From Bacteroidetes bacterium UBA7688 (GTDB lineage: Bacteria; Bacteroidota; Bacteroidia; Chitinophagales; Chitinophagaceae): a DNA stretch of 5,067 nt. The notes under the pieces are model-generated. The model was not told the origin of the DNA and searched no databases. It was given only the letters and a program-made list of their open reading frames with translations. Where the stretch lies: NCBI GenBank assembly GCA_002482815.1, contig DLGS01000138.1, positions 11,694 through 16,760 of the forward strand. Reading direction: 5' to 3'. Below, in pieces: positions 1 through 5,067 of the stretch. A program made the translations under genes and the position numbers. Within the stretch, counting starts at the first letter, position 1; each line of letters begins with the position of its first letter.

Positions 1-1400
1 GTCACCACAGTGGCAGAAGGAATAGTAATCATTCCTGTATGCACTTCATCTGCCATGCTTCCTGAATGCGAAAACACATTTTCGGTCGTTTGAAAAATAC
101 CGTCGTTGTTATAATCAATCCAGACGTTCACATTTTGTGGGCTTTCAGTTGTTGAAACAGAAAGCTGATAAGAATTTCCCCTTAGCACCGTTGCGCCTTG
201 CTGGATACAGGTTCTGTCAATATAACCTAAGCGGCCATCTGCTGCATAGCCGGATGACGAGGTTACCATATTGGCAAACGCAATATTGCATGGACCGTTA
301 TTCTTTCCATTTCCAACATTCACAACACCAGGAATACAAGCCGTTGAAGGACTGACAAAAGTTGTATCCGGAGCTGTGGCACCTAAAGAATTTACTAATC
401 CCATCCGGTAGTTTTTTATTGTAAAAAGCACTCTTTTTTTCTGGCCTTTCGTAAAGCGGGAAGCGCAAAGTGTGTAATTCATTATATTATAGTCCACCCC
501 ATCATAAGGAATACCACCCAGGCACATATTGACATACGACGGGTCGCAGCCAAAATAACTATATGGAGCATTGCGAGGCTCTGTATCGCAAATTTCATCC
601 CCGGTAGTGTCACATTCCGAAGGCATTCGGCAACCACCTTCGAAAGTGTGGTACAATCCAAAACTATGTCCCATCTCATGAGGTGGTGAGTAATGATAGG
701 TACCACCTGTGGCCGGCAAAGGTCTTGCAAATTGCACGCTCAACACCATACCATCTAATAATTTAACATCAGTATACGAAGGCCAGGGCGCATAGCCAGC
801 CACCATTCCGCCTTCTATAGCATTCACTATCCAGATATTAAAATAGTCTCTTGCCGGCCATATACTTAAATTTTTCAGGGCAGAGTCTGAGATACCGGGA
901 ACTGTTCCGGAGGAACTTACACCTTTCGTCTTGTATCCGGGAATTATTGAACCATCAACCCTGTTAATACCATTTGAAGGGGAACAATCAGGTCCACGTT
1001 TTGCAAGGATAAATTTTAAAGGTATGTAAGTACCCTTGTGGGCAGTATCATCATGATCAAACCAGGTGGCTGCGAAACTTTGATTAAGGTAGTTAAGCAA
1101 CCCTTCCAATACAGTATCACCCGGATTATACAAAGAGCCTACCGTATCTCCCAGATGAATAATATGAAAAACTACAGGAACCTCATAAGCCGTATCCGTA
1201 CCGGTAATAATCGTTTTAGTGGTGGTCATGGTATGATTATATTTTTGCCATGCCCTTTTTTCCGCTTCAATGTGTTTGAGAATCGAAGGATTATCCTTGA
1301 TCCATTTTTGCTGTAGTCCCTCATTGCCGCAAATGCCCTGAGCAAAAGATACTATACTGCTGATTAAAACGATAATAGTGAATAGGAAAGCCTTTTTCAT
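1..1400 (-). CDS. Secreted pappalysin-like (M43) zinc metalloprotease, C-terminus cut by left window edge
   Basis: The minus-strand frame is open from ATG at 1400 to the window edge (466 codons, no stop), so the gene is 3'-truncated by the window. Residues 1-20 are a signal peptide (MKK start, hydrophobic core, probable cleavage SFA|QG). Residues 75-255 match the M43 pappalysin pattern: VPVVFHIIH, then YFNIWIVN near 186-193, GYAPWPS, and the zinc-binding HEMGHSFGLYH at 241-251 (His241, Glu242, His245, His251), followed by HTF and a Cys-rich CDTEP stretch. The Met-turn is NIMNYT with Met307. Residues about 390-466 resemble a GEVED domain (VNVWIDYNNDGIF at 424-436). Family knowledge predicts an exported, zinc-dependent endopeptidase; its substrate cannot be told. 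The missing C-terminus probably holds further adhesion domains or a T9SS sorting tail (inference). It is divergent from the SGNH hydrolase gene. Confidence 0.93.
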   Translation of the reverse strand, partial: MKKAFLFTIIVLISSIVSFAQGICGNEGLQQKWIKDNPSILKHIEAEKRAWQKYNHTMTTTKTIITGTDTAYEVPVVFHIIHLGDTVGSLYNPGDTVLEGLLNYLNQSFAATWFDHDDTAHKGTYIPLKFILAKRGPDCSPSNGINRVDGSIIPGYKTKGVSSSGTVPGISDSALKNLSIWPARDYFNIWIVNAIEGGMVAGYAPWPSYTDVKLLDGMVLSVQFARPLPATGGTYHYSPPHEMGHSFGLYHTFEGGCRMPSECDTTGDEICDTEPRNAPYSYFGCDPSYVNMCLGGIPYDGVDYNIMNYTLCASRFTKGQKKRVLFTIKNYRMGLVNSLGATAPDTTFVSPSTACIPGVVNVGNGKNNGPCNIAFANMVTSSSGYAADGRLGYIDRTCIQQGATVLRGNSYQLSVSTTESPQNVNVWIDYNNDGIFQTTENVFSHSGSMADEVHTGMITIPSATVV

Positions 1401-1417
1401 GGAGGTTTTTTGTAAAA

Positions 1418-1452
1418 TAAAATTACACATTTCACAGATATATTCTACTCAA
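1418..1452 (-). promoter_or_regulatory. Weak candidate promoter of the M43 protease gene
   Basis: Read on the minus strand, TAATTTTA (1425 to 1418) differs from the Bacteroidota -7 box TAnnTTTG only in the last base. A TTG lies upstream at 1452 to 1450. The 24-bp spacer is longer than the usual 19-23, so the -33 assignment is doubtful. The box lies 17 bp upstream of the start codon, which would leave only a very short leader. Confidence 0.25.
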
Positions 1453-1473
1453 GTCATTTTTTAATTAATTTTG
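1443..1473 (+). promoter_or_regulatory. Bacteroidota-type promoter of the SGNH hydrolase gene
   Basis: TAATTTTG at 1466-1473 matches the TAnnTTTG -7 consensus exactly. A near-consensus -33 element, TTC instead of TTG, sits at 1443-1445 with a 20-bp spacer. Transcription would begin near 1480, giving a leader of about 28 nt to the ATG at 1508. No Shine-Dalgarno sequence precedes the start, as is normal in this phylum. It overlaps the candidate -33 region of the divergent protease promoter. Confidence 0.5.
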
Positions 1474-1507
1474 AACTTCACCCAATCCAAAAACACCCCT
1501 TACACTC

Positions 1508-2785
1508 ATGAAAACAAGCCTTACCCTTTGTGCGCTTATGACCGCTGCCACTTTATCTTTTGGCAAAGGCCAGAAGAAATCAGTACTCTTTATTGGCAAC
1601 AGTTACACCTACACCAATGATTTGCCGAAAATGCTGGCCGACCTCGCCCTTTCTGCAGGCGACACGGTTATTTTTGATTCCTATTCGCCGGGTGGATTTA
1701 CCTTCGAACAACACTCAACCGACCCGACAACACTGGGCAAAATAGATATGGGCACCTGGGATTATGTTGTTTTGCAGGAGCAAAGTCAGCGCCCGGCCTT
1801 TCCGATTGCACAGGTAGAATCTGATGTGTTTCCTTATGCCAAAATACTGAACGACCGCGTAAGAGCTAAAAACCCATGTGGAGAAACAATTTTCTATATG
1901 ACCTGGGGACGAAAAAATGGCGATGCGGCCAACTGCGCCTTTTATCCCCCACTTTGCACATTTAGCGGCATGAATGATGAGCTAAGAGCCCGCTACGAAA
2001 TAATGGCCGACCGCAATGATGCTATGCTTTCGCCGGTAGGTGCTATCTGGAAATCAGTAAGGACAGCTAACCCTGCGCTCGAACTGTATGTACCCGACGA
2101 AAGTCATCCTTCTGTAGCCGGTACTTACATCGCTGCCTGCTCATGTTATACCACTATTTTCCAAAACGACGCTTCGGCTACCACATTCAACCCCGGATTA
2201 GCTACAAGCGATGCCAACAGTATTAAATCGGCCACAAAGAAAATCCTGTTTGACAGCCTGAGCAAATGGAAAATCGGCGAAAACGACCCTACAGCCAACT
2301 TCAATTTCACGGTACCAACGGGTTCTAAAACGGCCAGTTTTGCTAACACGTCAATAGCGGCAACGAGTTACAGATGGGATTTTGGTGATGCCGGAACCTC
2401 TACCTCAACTACCCCAAGCCACACTTATACCAGCAATGGCAGCTACACCGTGACATTAGTAGCAAAATTTTGCAACCGCACCGATACGATGCGCAAAGTG
2501 GTGAACATTGGCCCAACCGGTATCCGGGAAAACGAAGCCGGGAAAGAACTTTTCCGCGCCTACCCCAACCCGTTCACACAAAACGTTTCCTTAGACCTGA
2601 GCCTGCTGAAGACTTCTGCAGAAATTAAAGTGTACAACTATTTGGGTGCGCTTGTGTATCAACAGCAAGCTGCTCCAGGCATAAACACACTCGATCTGAG
2701 CAGGCTGGCATCCGGCACCTATATCCTCAAAGTGAGCAGCAAGGATGAAGTAGTGTTAATGCAAAAAATCATCAAACAGGATTAA
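1508..2785 (+). CDS. Secreted SGNH/GDSL-type hydrolase with PKD domain and T9SS C-terminal sorting domain
   Basis: This 425-residue protein has a signal peptide at residues 1 to about 20. Residues 25-255 form an SGNH-hydrolase-like domain: VLFIGNSYT carries the candidate nucleophile Ser32, VVLQEQSQRP lies at 87-96, FYMTWGRKNGDA at 129-140, and the closing DESHPS motif supplies Asp197 and His200. The usual block III Asn is not obvious; the LQEQS segment stands in its place, as I recall for the Bacteroidota branch of this family. Residues about 262-334 are a PKD domain (YRWDFGD at 288-294, PSHTYTSNGSYTVTL at 303-317). Residues about 349-425 are a Por/T9SS type A sorting domain (YPNPF at 352-356, LASGTYILKV at 400-409). 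I infer a surface-anchored or released esterase or deacetylase acting on glycans or esters; the substrate is unknown. It is transcribed alone, divergent from the protease and convergent with the barrel gene. Confidence 0.9.
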   Translation: MKTSLTLCALMTAATLSFGKGQKKSVLFIGNSYTYTNDLPKMLADLALSAGDTVIFDSYSPGGFTFEQHSTDPTTLGKIDMGTWDYVVLQEQSQRPAFPIAQVESDVFPYAKILNDRVRAKNPCGETIFYMTWGRKNGDAANCAFYPPLCTFSGMNDELRARYEIMADRNDAMLSPVGAIWKSVRTANPALELYVPDESHPSVAGTYIAACSCYTTIFQNDASATTFNPGLATSDANSIKSATKKILFDSLSKWKIGENDPTANFNFTVPTGSKTASFANTSIAATSYRWDFGDAGTSTSTTPSHTYTSNGSYTVTLVAKFCNRTDTMRKVVNIGPTGIRENEAGKELFRAYPNPFTQNVSLDLSLLKTSAEIKVYNYLGALVYQQQAAPGINTLDLSRLASGTYILKVSSKDEVVLMQKIIKQD

Positions 2786-2835
2786 ACAAACCCAATACCC
2801 AAAAGTTTGCCGCGATAGCCGGGCATACTTTTATC

Positions 2836-2879
2836 AAAAAAGAGAATGCCCCGACAATAGCCGGGGCATTCTCTTTTTT
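2836..2879. terminator. Strong bidirectional intrinsic terminator between convergent genes
   Basis: An 18-bp perfect stem pairs 2836-2853 with 2862-2879 around an 8-nt loop (2854-2861). The core is GAATGCCCCG/CGGGGCATTC. It is flanked by a run of six A on the left and seven T on the right, so each strand reads a GC-rich stem followed by a U-tract. It lies 50 bp after the hydrolase stop and 11 bp beyond the barrel-gene stop, and so can end both transcripts. Confidence 0.9.
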
Positions 2880-2890
2880 TAAAGCAAACT

Positions 2891-3592
2891 TTATTTCTTC
2901 TTTGCCCAGTTAATATCCACCCCTGCCCGCAGGCCGGTGGCCATCAGATTGGTATTTTCGGTCTTCAGCTGATCAGTAAAGAAAAAACTATTTTCAATCC
3001 CGGCATAAAATTTCACTTTGTTGGAAATCGGGAATTTTACACCAATAGCCATGTAAGAAGCGACCGATACCGGATTAGAGCTGGCCGGATCTGTATACAG
3101 ATCTGAAGGGCCGCCATCTCTGTAGGTTATTTCTTCCGTTACTCCTGCAAGAAAACCAAGACTGGCACCGCCTTCAATAAAAAAGCCGATTCTATCTGCT
3201 TTGGAAGTGGTAAACTTGACCGTAAAAGGAATCTGCAGATAGCTGGTAGCATTTAAATAACGATCCTGCATTAGCCCGCTGACATAGGTCGAGCTCCAGG
3301 AATAGGTGCCCAGGAACATTCCGGTATTGAATGTAAGGTGATCGTTGGCGGCATAACCCACTTTGCAACCTATCACCACCATCGCACCGGGATCATTTCC
3401 TATAAAATTCGGGTTGACAGCATTGGTAGTACTGATACCACCGGAAATAGAAGGCGCAATCACCAATCCTCTCCAGGCCCTGGGTTTCACTTTTTTTGGT
3501 CTGGGTTTGGCATTCGGATTATACACGCCCTGAGCAAGCGTGGCAAGCGGCAGAACTGCCAGACAGAACACAGCAGTGATGAATTTTTTCAT
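2891..3592 (-). CDS. Outer-membrane beta-barrel protein, PorT-like (PF13568 type)
   Basis: This 233-residue protein has a clear signal peptide (MKKF start, cleavage at about residue 20, TLA|QG). A basic Pro/Lys-rich linker follows (residues 24-40), then alternating hydrophobic and aromatic beta-strands. Typical strands are GLVIAPSISGGIS (42-54), HLTFNTGMFLGTYSW (85-99), SYLQIPFTVKF (117-127), IGFFIEGGASLGFLAG (135-150) and VKFYAGIENSFFF (193-205). The YLQIPFTVKF strand and overall size fit the outer-membrane-protein beta-barrel family common in Bacteroidota. Its molecular role is not predictable; such barrels are often of unknown function. The sequence ends in NWAKKK, so the C-terminal aromatic residue usual for barrel-assembly recognition is followed by a lysine tail. 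It appears monocistronic: a terminator precedes its promoter and another follows its stop. Confidence 0.82.
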   Translation of the reverse strand: MKKFITAVFCLAVLPLATLAQGVYNPNAKPRPKKVKPRAWRGLVIAPSISGGISTTNAVNPNFIGNDPGAMVVIGCKVGYAANDHLTFNTGMFLGTYSWSSTYVSGLMQDRYLNATSYLQIPFTVKFTTSKADRIGFFIEGGASLGFLAGVTEEITYRDGGPSDLYTDPASSNPVSVASYMAIGVKFPISNKVKFYAGIENSFFFTDQLKTENTNLMATGLRAGVDINWAKKK

Positions 3593-3617
3593 GGTTGTTT
3601 GATTTAAAACGGATGCC

Positions 3618-3647
3618 CAATATTACGCCAAACACTGCTGATTACAA
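3618..3647 (-). promoter_or_regulatory. Candidate promoter of the outer-membrane barrel gene
   Basis: On the minus strand a TTG (3647 to 3645) is followed after exactly 19 bp by TAATATTG (3625 to 3618), one mismatch from TAnnTTTG. The -7 box is 25 bp upstream of the start codon, a normal distance. The -33 TTG lies inside the hairpin that terminates the upstream operon, so terminator and promoter are interleaved. Confidence 0.45.
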
Positions 3648-3682
3648 AAATGCCCCGGCACTAAGCGGGGTATTAATCAGCA
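3636..3682 (-). terminator. Intrinsic terminator of the membrane protein/XRE regulator operon
   Basis: The inner stem pairs 3649-3657 (AATGCCCCG) with 3666-3674 (CGGGGTATT), with one G-T wobble and an 8-nt loop. An outer 8-bp stem pairs TGCTGATT (3636-3643) with AATCAGCA (3675-3682), with a one-sided bulge at 3644-3648. On the minus strand the GC-rich inner stem is followed by five T, giving an intrinsic terminator 14 bp after the regulator stop codon. The left-arm core is identical to that of the terminator at 2836-2879. Confidence 0.75.
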
Positions 3683-3695
3683 ATGGCAATTTCAG

Positions 3696-3899
3696 CTAAT
3701 CCCTATATTCCAGTATATCTCCGGGTTGACACGCCAGCACATGGCAGATAGACTCGAGGGTGGAGAACCTGACGGCCCGCACTTTCCCTGTTTTCAGGAT
3801 GGATAGATTCACGACACTGACGCCGGTTTTTTCGGCCAGTTCTTTCAGCTGCATTTTACGTTTTGCCAGCATGACGTCTAAGTTTACGATGATTGGCAT
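3696..3899 (-). CDS. YozG-like small XRE/Cro-type HTH transcriptional regulator
   Basis: This 67-residue protein consists almost entirely of a Cro/C1-type helix-turn-helix domain (HTH_26/YozG type). Helices 2 and 3 fall in about residues 18-38 (LKELAEKTGVSVVNLSILKTG), and the domain closes with the family-typical RFSTLESICHVLACQPGDILEY (44-65). The MPIIVNLDVMLAKRKM opening is characteristic of the family and supports this start. It begins 4 bp after the stop of the upstream membrane-protein gene, so the two are very probably co-transcribed and translationally coupled. In Bacteroidota and Firmicutes such regulators are typically the second gene behind a small multi-pass membrane protein such as DUF2975. 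I infer that it represses its own operon through the CGAT-cored sites at 4425-4477. There is no effector domain, so any signal probably comes through the partner or through expression level. Confidence 0.9.
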   Translation of the reverse strand: MPIIVNLDVMLAKRKMQLKELAEKTGVSVVNLSILKTGKVRAVRFSTLESICHVLACQPGDILEYRD

Positions 3900-3903
3900 A
3901 GGG

Positions 3904-4404
3904 CTAGATTGTAAATGAGTCTTCTAATTTTTCAAAAAACAGTTTGTAATTGTCTTCATTTTTGCCCCAGGTATACATCCCGAAGATGGCGGCTGAGTCG
4001 AACCTGACAAGCGTTTGACCGGCATTTTCTTCTATTTTGAAGTAAATGTTTTCGCCCCAGGATTTCCAGCTTGTTGTAGAAATGGCCAGGATTTCCAGTT
4101 TATCCTTATCGGCCTTTGCGAGTTTAAAACCACTTTCGGCCACCACTTCCAGTATTTTATCAAAAGCCAGGTCTGCAGGAATCTCCACTTCGAATTCGTG
4201 GTTGAATTTCGCTGAGAAAATATTGAATTTGCTGAGGAACCAGGGTTTAAAAGCCAATGAGCGGCGCGCCAGCAAATTGAAGGTAAGCAGGCAGACATTG
4301 AAGCCGGCCAGAATATACAGGGCCAGCAATTTGCCGCTCATCAGGATAACGAAGGTTGTGATAAAGAATATCGCAACGAAGTGTTTGACGGTTCTCTTTT
4401 GCAT
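3904..4404 (-). CDS. Two-TM membrane protein with unrecognised C-terminal soluble domain (DUF1499-like appearance)
   Basis: I do not recognise this 166-residue protein with certainty. Residues 8-23 and 26-45 are two closely spaced hydrophobic segments, forming a membrane hairpin with basic residues before and after (KRTVK, RR). Residues about 70-164 form a mixed alpha/beta domain: FEVEIPADLAFDKILEVVAESGFKL, then IYFKIEENAGQTLVRFDSA, ending in a helix NYKLFFEKLEDSF. The order (helix near a pocket-closing loop, strand, basic/aromatic turn, strand, final helix) recalls DUF1499 or small SRPBCC-like domains; this is a weak visual resemblance only. The Trp-rich STTSWKSWGENIYF (110-122) and MYTWGKNED (143-151) may line a surface or ligand site. 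It is the first gene of an operon with the XRE regulator, in the place usually held by DUF2975 proteins, so it may be the regulated output or a membrane sensor for it (inference). Confidence 0.8.
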   Translation of the reverse strand: MQKRTVKHFVAIFFITTFVILMSGKLLALYILAGFNVCLLTFNLLARRSLAFKPWFLSKFNIFSAKFNHEFEVEIPADLAFDKILEVVAESGFKLAKADKDKLEILAISTTSWKSWGENIYFKIEENAGQTLVRFDSAAIFGMYTWGKNEDNYKLFFEKLEDSFTI

Positions 4405-4424
4405 AAAGTTTCGTTTTTAAAGTT

Positions 4425-4477
4425 TAACGATACAAAAGTAACGATAAAAACTATTAAATTATCGATTATCGATAATT
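4425..4477. promoter_or_regulatory. Putative operator cluster: two TAACGATA repeats plus a 10-1-10 inverted repeat
   Basis: Direct repeats TAACGATA lie at 4425-4432 and 4439-4446. A perfect inverted repeat follows: AATTATCGAT (4457-4466), central T 4467, ATCGATAATT (4468-4477). The four CGAT cores start at 4428, 4442, 4463 and 4470, spaced by 14, 21 and 7 bp. The repeats flank and overlap the -7 box of the minus-strand operon, and the inverted repeat covers its expected -33 region. A bound protein would exclude RNA polymerase. The co-operonic XRE regulator is the natural candidate ligand (inference). Confidence 0.6.
4433..4440 (-). promoter_or_regulatory. -7 box of the membrane protein/XRE regulator operon promoter
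   Basis: Minus-strand TACTTTTG (4440 to 4433) matches TAnnTTTG exactly and lies 28 bp upstream of the start codon at 4404. No clear TTG is seen at the -33 position, which is occupied by the palindrome. A promoter with a poor -33 may be weak or regulated. Confidence 0.55.
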
Positions 4478-4630
4478 ACAGAAGGGTATTTTCAGGGGGA
4501 AATTTAAGAATGGGGTGAAAAGGTACGGATGCGGGGGGGCTAAAGAGTGGAAATGCCGGGGGCGAAGGAAGGGTGTTGCAGCAAAGGAGGTAAACATTAT
4601 TTTATAACACGGCATACCAACGTTTTGCGC
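4478..4630. other. Divergent intergenic spacer, G-rich on the plus strand
   Basis: No coding frame of useful length and no RNA gene is recognised here. The plus strand is purine-rich and C-poor, with G-runs at 4484-4486, 4495-4499, 4512-4515, 4533-4539, 4558-4562 and 4571-4573. The runs are separated by 8-18 nt, so any G-quadruplex would have long loops and be weak. AAAGGAGG at 4583-4590 resembles a Shine-Dalgarno sequence but no ORF follows it. Confidence 0.5.
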
Positions 4631-4638
4631 TAATCTTG
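4631..4638 (+). promoter_or_regulatory. Candidate -7 box for the orphan XRE gene
   Basis: TAATCTTG has one mismatch to TAnnTTTG and lies 33 bp before the ATG at 4672. No TTG is found at the expected -33 distance, so the assignment rests on this box alone. Confidence 0.3.
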
Positions 4639-4671
4639 CGTCTAAACAGTTGTATATCTTATTAAACTGCC

Positions 4672-4869
4672 ATGAAACCCTCCGACCTGAAAAGATTAAG
4701 AGCTTCCAAAAAGCTTACCATGAAACAATTGTCCGCCCTGACAGGCATTCACCCGCCGCATATTTCTGAAATAGAGAATGGACGCAGGCCCCTCAGTGCA
4801 GATGCCAAAAAGAAAATTATGGCTGCGCTGAAAGCGGACGAGCAAGCTTCTGTTCCGCCAACCGGCTAA
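4672..4869 (+). CDS. Small orphan XRE-family HTH protein
   Basis: This 65-residue protein is made up of one Cro/C1-type HTH (HTH_3-like). Helix 1 spans about residues 4-13 (SDLKRLRASK), helices 2-3 with the turn span 17-36 (MKQLSALTG..., then HPPHISEIENGRRPLS), and the closing helix SADAKKKIMAALKA spans 42-55. The ISEIENGRR recognition-helix end is highly typical of the family. A short polar Pro-rich tail (QASVPPTG) follows. It stands alone: nothing co-directional follows within 139 bp, and the next gene, a tRNA, is convergent. It differs from the other XRE protein in this window in sequence and operon setting. I infer DNA binding; target and role are unknown. Isolated proteins like this often derive from phage or plasmid regulators or antitoxins, but no partner gene is visible. 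Confidence 0.82.
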   Translation: MKPSDLKRLRASKKLTMKQLSALTGIHPPHISEIENGRRPLSADAKKKIMAALKADEQASVPPTG

Positions 4870-4965
4870 TCCGGTCTGCCTACAGGCTATCTGAATCTGG
4901 TGAAAAAACCTGGGCGTAGTGCCCTTAGCTGTCCCGCGGCTATGCTTATTTATCCTGCACTGCAA

Positions 4966-4995
4966 AAAATCCCCCGACAATTGTCAGGGGATTTT
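4966..4995. terminator. Hairpin terminator between the orphan XRE gene and tRNA-Ser
   Basis: AAAATCCCC (4966-4974) pairs with GGGGATTTT (4987-4995). A C/A mismatch (4975/4986) follows, then GAC/GTC closes an AATT loop (4979-4982). On the minus strand the stem ends in six T, so it should terminate the tRNA transcript 13 bp past the mature 3' end. The four-T tract on the plus strand could also stop the XRE transcript. Spacer 4870-4965 holds nothing recognisable. Confidence 0.75.
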
Positions 4996-5008
4996 AAAAA
5001 TTAATCAG

Positions 5009-5067
5009 CGGAGACGGGCGGATTCGAACCCCCGATACGGTTGCCCGTATACACACTTTCCAGGCGT
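5009..5067 (-). tRNA. tRNA-Ser(GGA), 3' portion; 5' half beyond the right window edge
   Basis: On the minus strand the anticodon loop CTGGAAA (5063 to 5057) has anticodon GGA at 5061 to 5059 and is closed by a GTGTG 3' stem. A long class II variable arm follows, ATACGG-GCAA-CCGTAT, typical of tRNA-Ser. The T-loop TTCGAAT lies at 5028 to 5022, the acceptor 3' strand CGTCTCC at 5016 to 5010, and the discriminator G at 5009. CCA is not encoded and must be added by the CCA-adding enzyme. The T-stem GGGGG/CCGCC has one central G-G mismatch (5031/5019). The D-arm and the 5' acceptor strand are outside the window. Confidence 0.92.

Noticed and set aside
137..355. 72-codon plus-strand ORF, and similarly 1038-1316
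   Set aside because: Both are antisense to the protease gene, whose frame shows clear family motifs throughout.
482..730. 82-codon minus-strand ORF
   Set aside because: It overlaps the M43 protease frame, including its zinc-binding region; its translation has no domain character. It is a shadow frame.
4046..4420. 124-codon plus-strand ORF antisense to the two-TM membrane protein
   Set aside because: The minus-strand frame has membrane segments, a promoter box and a 4-bp operon junction; the antisense frame has low-complexity Ser/Leu/Lys content and no motif.
4425..4477. CRISPR or recombinase attachment site
   Set aside because: The repeats are too short and irregularly spaced for CRISPR, and no recombinase is nearby; overlap with a promoter fits an operator better.
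4484..4573. G-quadruplex
   Set aside because: The G-runs are separated by 8-18 nt, too long for a stable structure to be claimed.
4583..4600. AAAGGAGG resembling a strong Shine-Dalgarno sequence
   Set aside because: No ATG, GTG or TTG start with an open frame follows within a usable distance, and Bacteroidota rarely use this signal.
4672..4869. Antitoxin of a toxin-antitoxin pair
   Set aside because: No toxin-like gene lies next to the orphan XRE gene on either side within the window.

Overview
The window looks like chromosomal DNA of a member of the Bacteroidota, probably a Chitinophagales/Sphingobacteriales-type organism; this placement is inferred from gene content. The evidence is a protein ending in a type IX secretion (Por/T9SS) sorting domain, a pappalysin-like protease with a GEVED-type domain, a PorT-like outer-membrane barrel, start codons without Shine-Dalgarno sequences, and promoter boxes of the Bacteroidota form TAnnTTTG.

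Positions 1-2890 hold two divergent genes for exported proteins. A secreted M43-family zinc metalloprotease (minus strand, 1-1400) runs off the left edge, so its C-terminus is missing. An SGNH hydrolase with a PKD domain and a T9SS sorting tail (plus strand, 1508-2785) faces away from it across a 107-bp AT-rich region that carries the promoters. The hydrolase gene ends at a strong bidirectional terminator (2836-2879), which it shares with a convergent outer-membrane beta-barrel gene (2891-3592, minus). All three genes have signal peptides, so this half is a cell-envelope/secretome cluster.

Positions 3636-4480 hold a compact minus-strand operon. A 166-residue protein with two membrane segments and an unrecognised soluble domain is followed after 4 bp by a 67-residue YozG-like XRE/Cro regulator, and then by a hairpin terminator. 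The operon promoter is embedded in a cluster of CGAT-cored sites: two TAACGATA direct repeats and a 10-1-10 perfect inverted repeat. This looks like an autoregulatory operator. It is the most interesting undescribed element here.

Positions 4478-5067 contain a G-rich spacer, an orphan 65-residue XRE-family HTH protein (plus strand), a hairpin terminator, and the 3' portion of a tRNA-Ser(GGA) gene on the minus strand cut by the right edge. No integrase, transposase, CRISPR array or recognisable defence system is visible.
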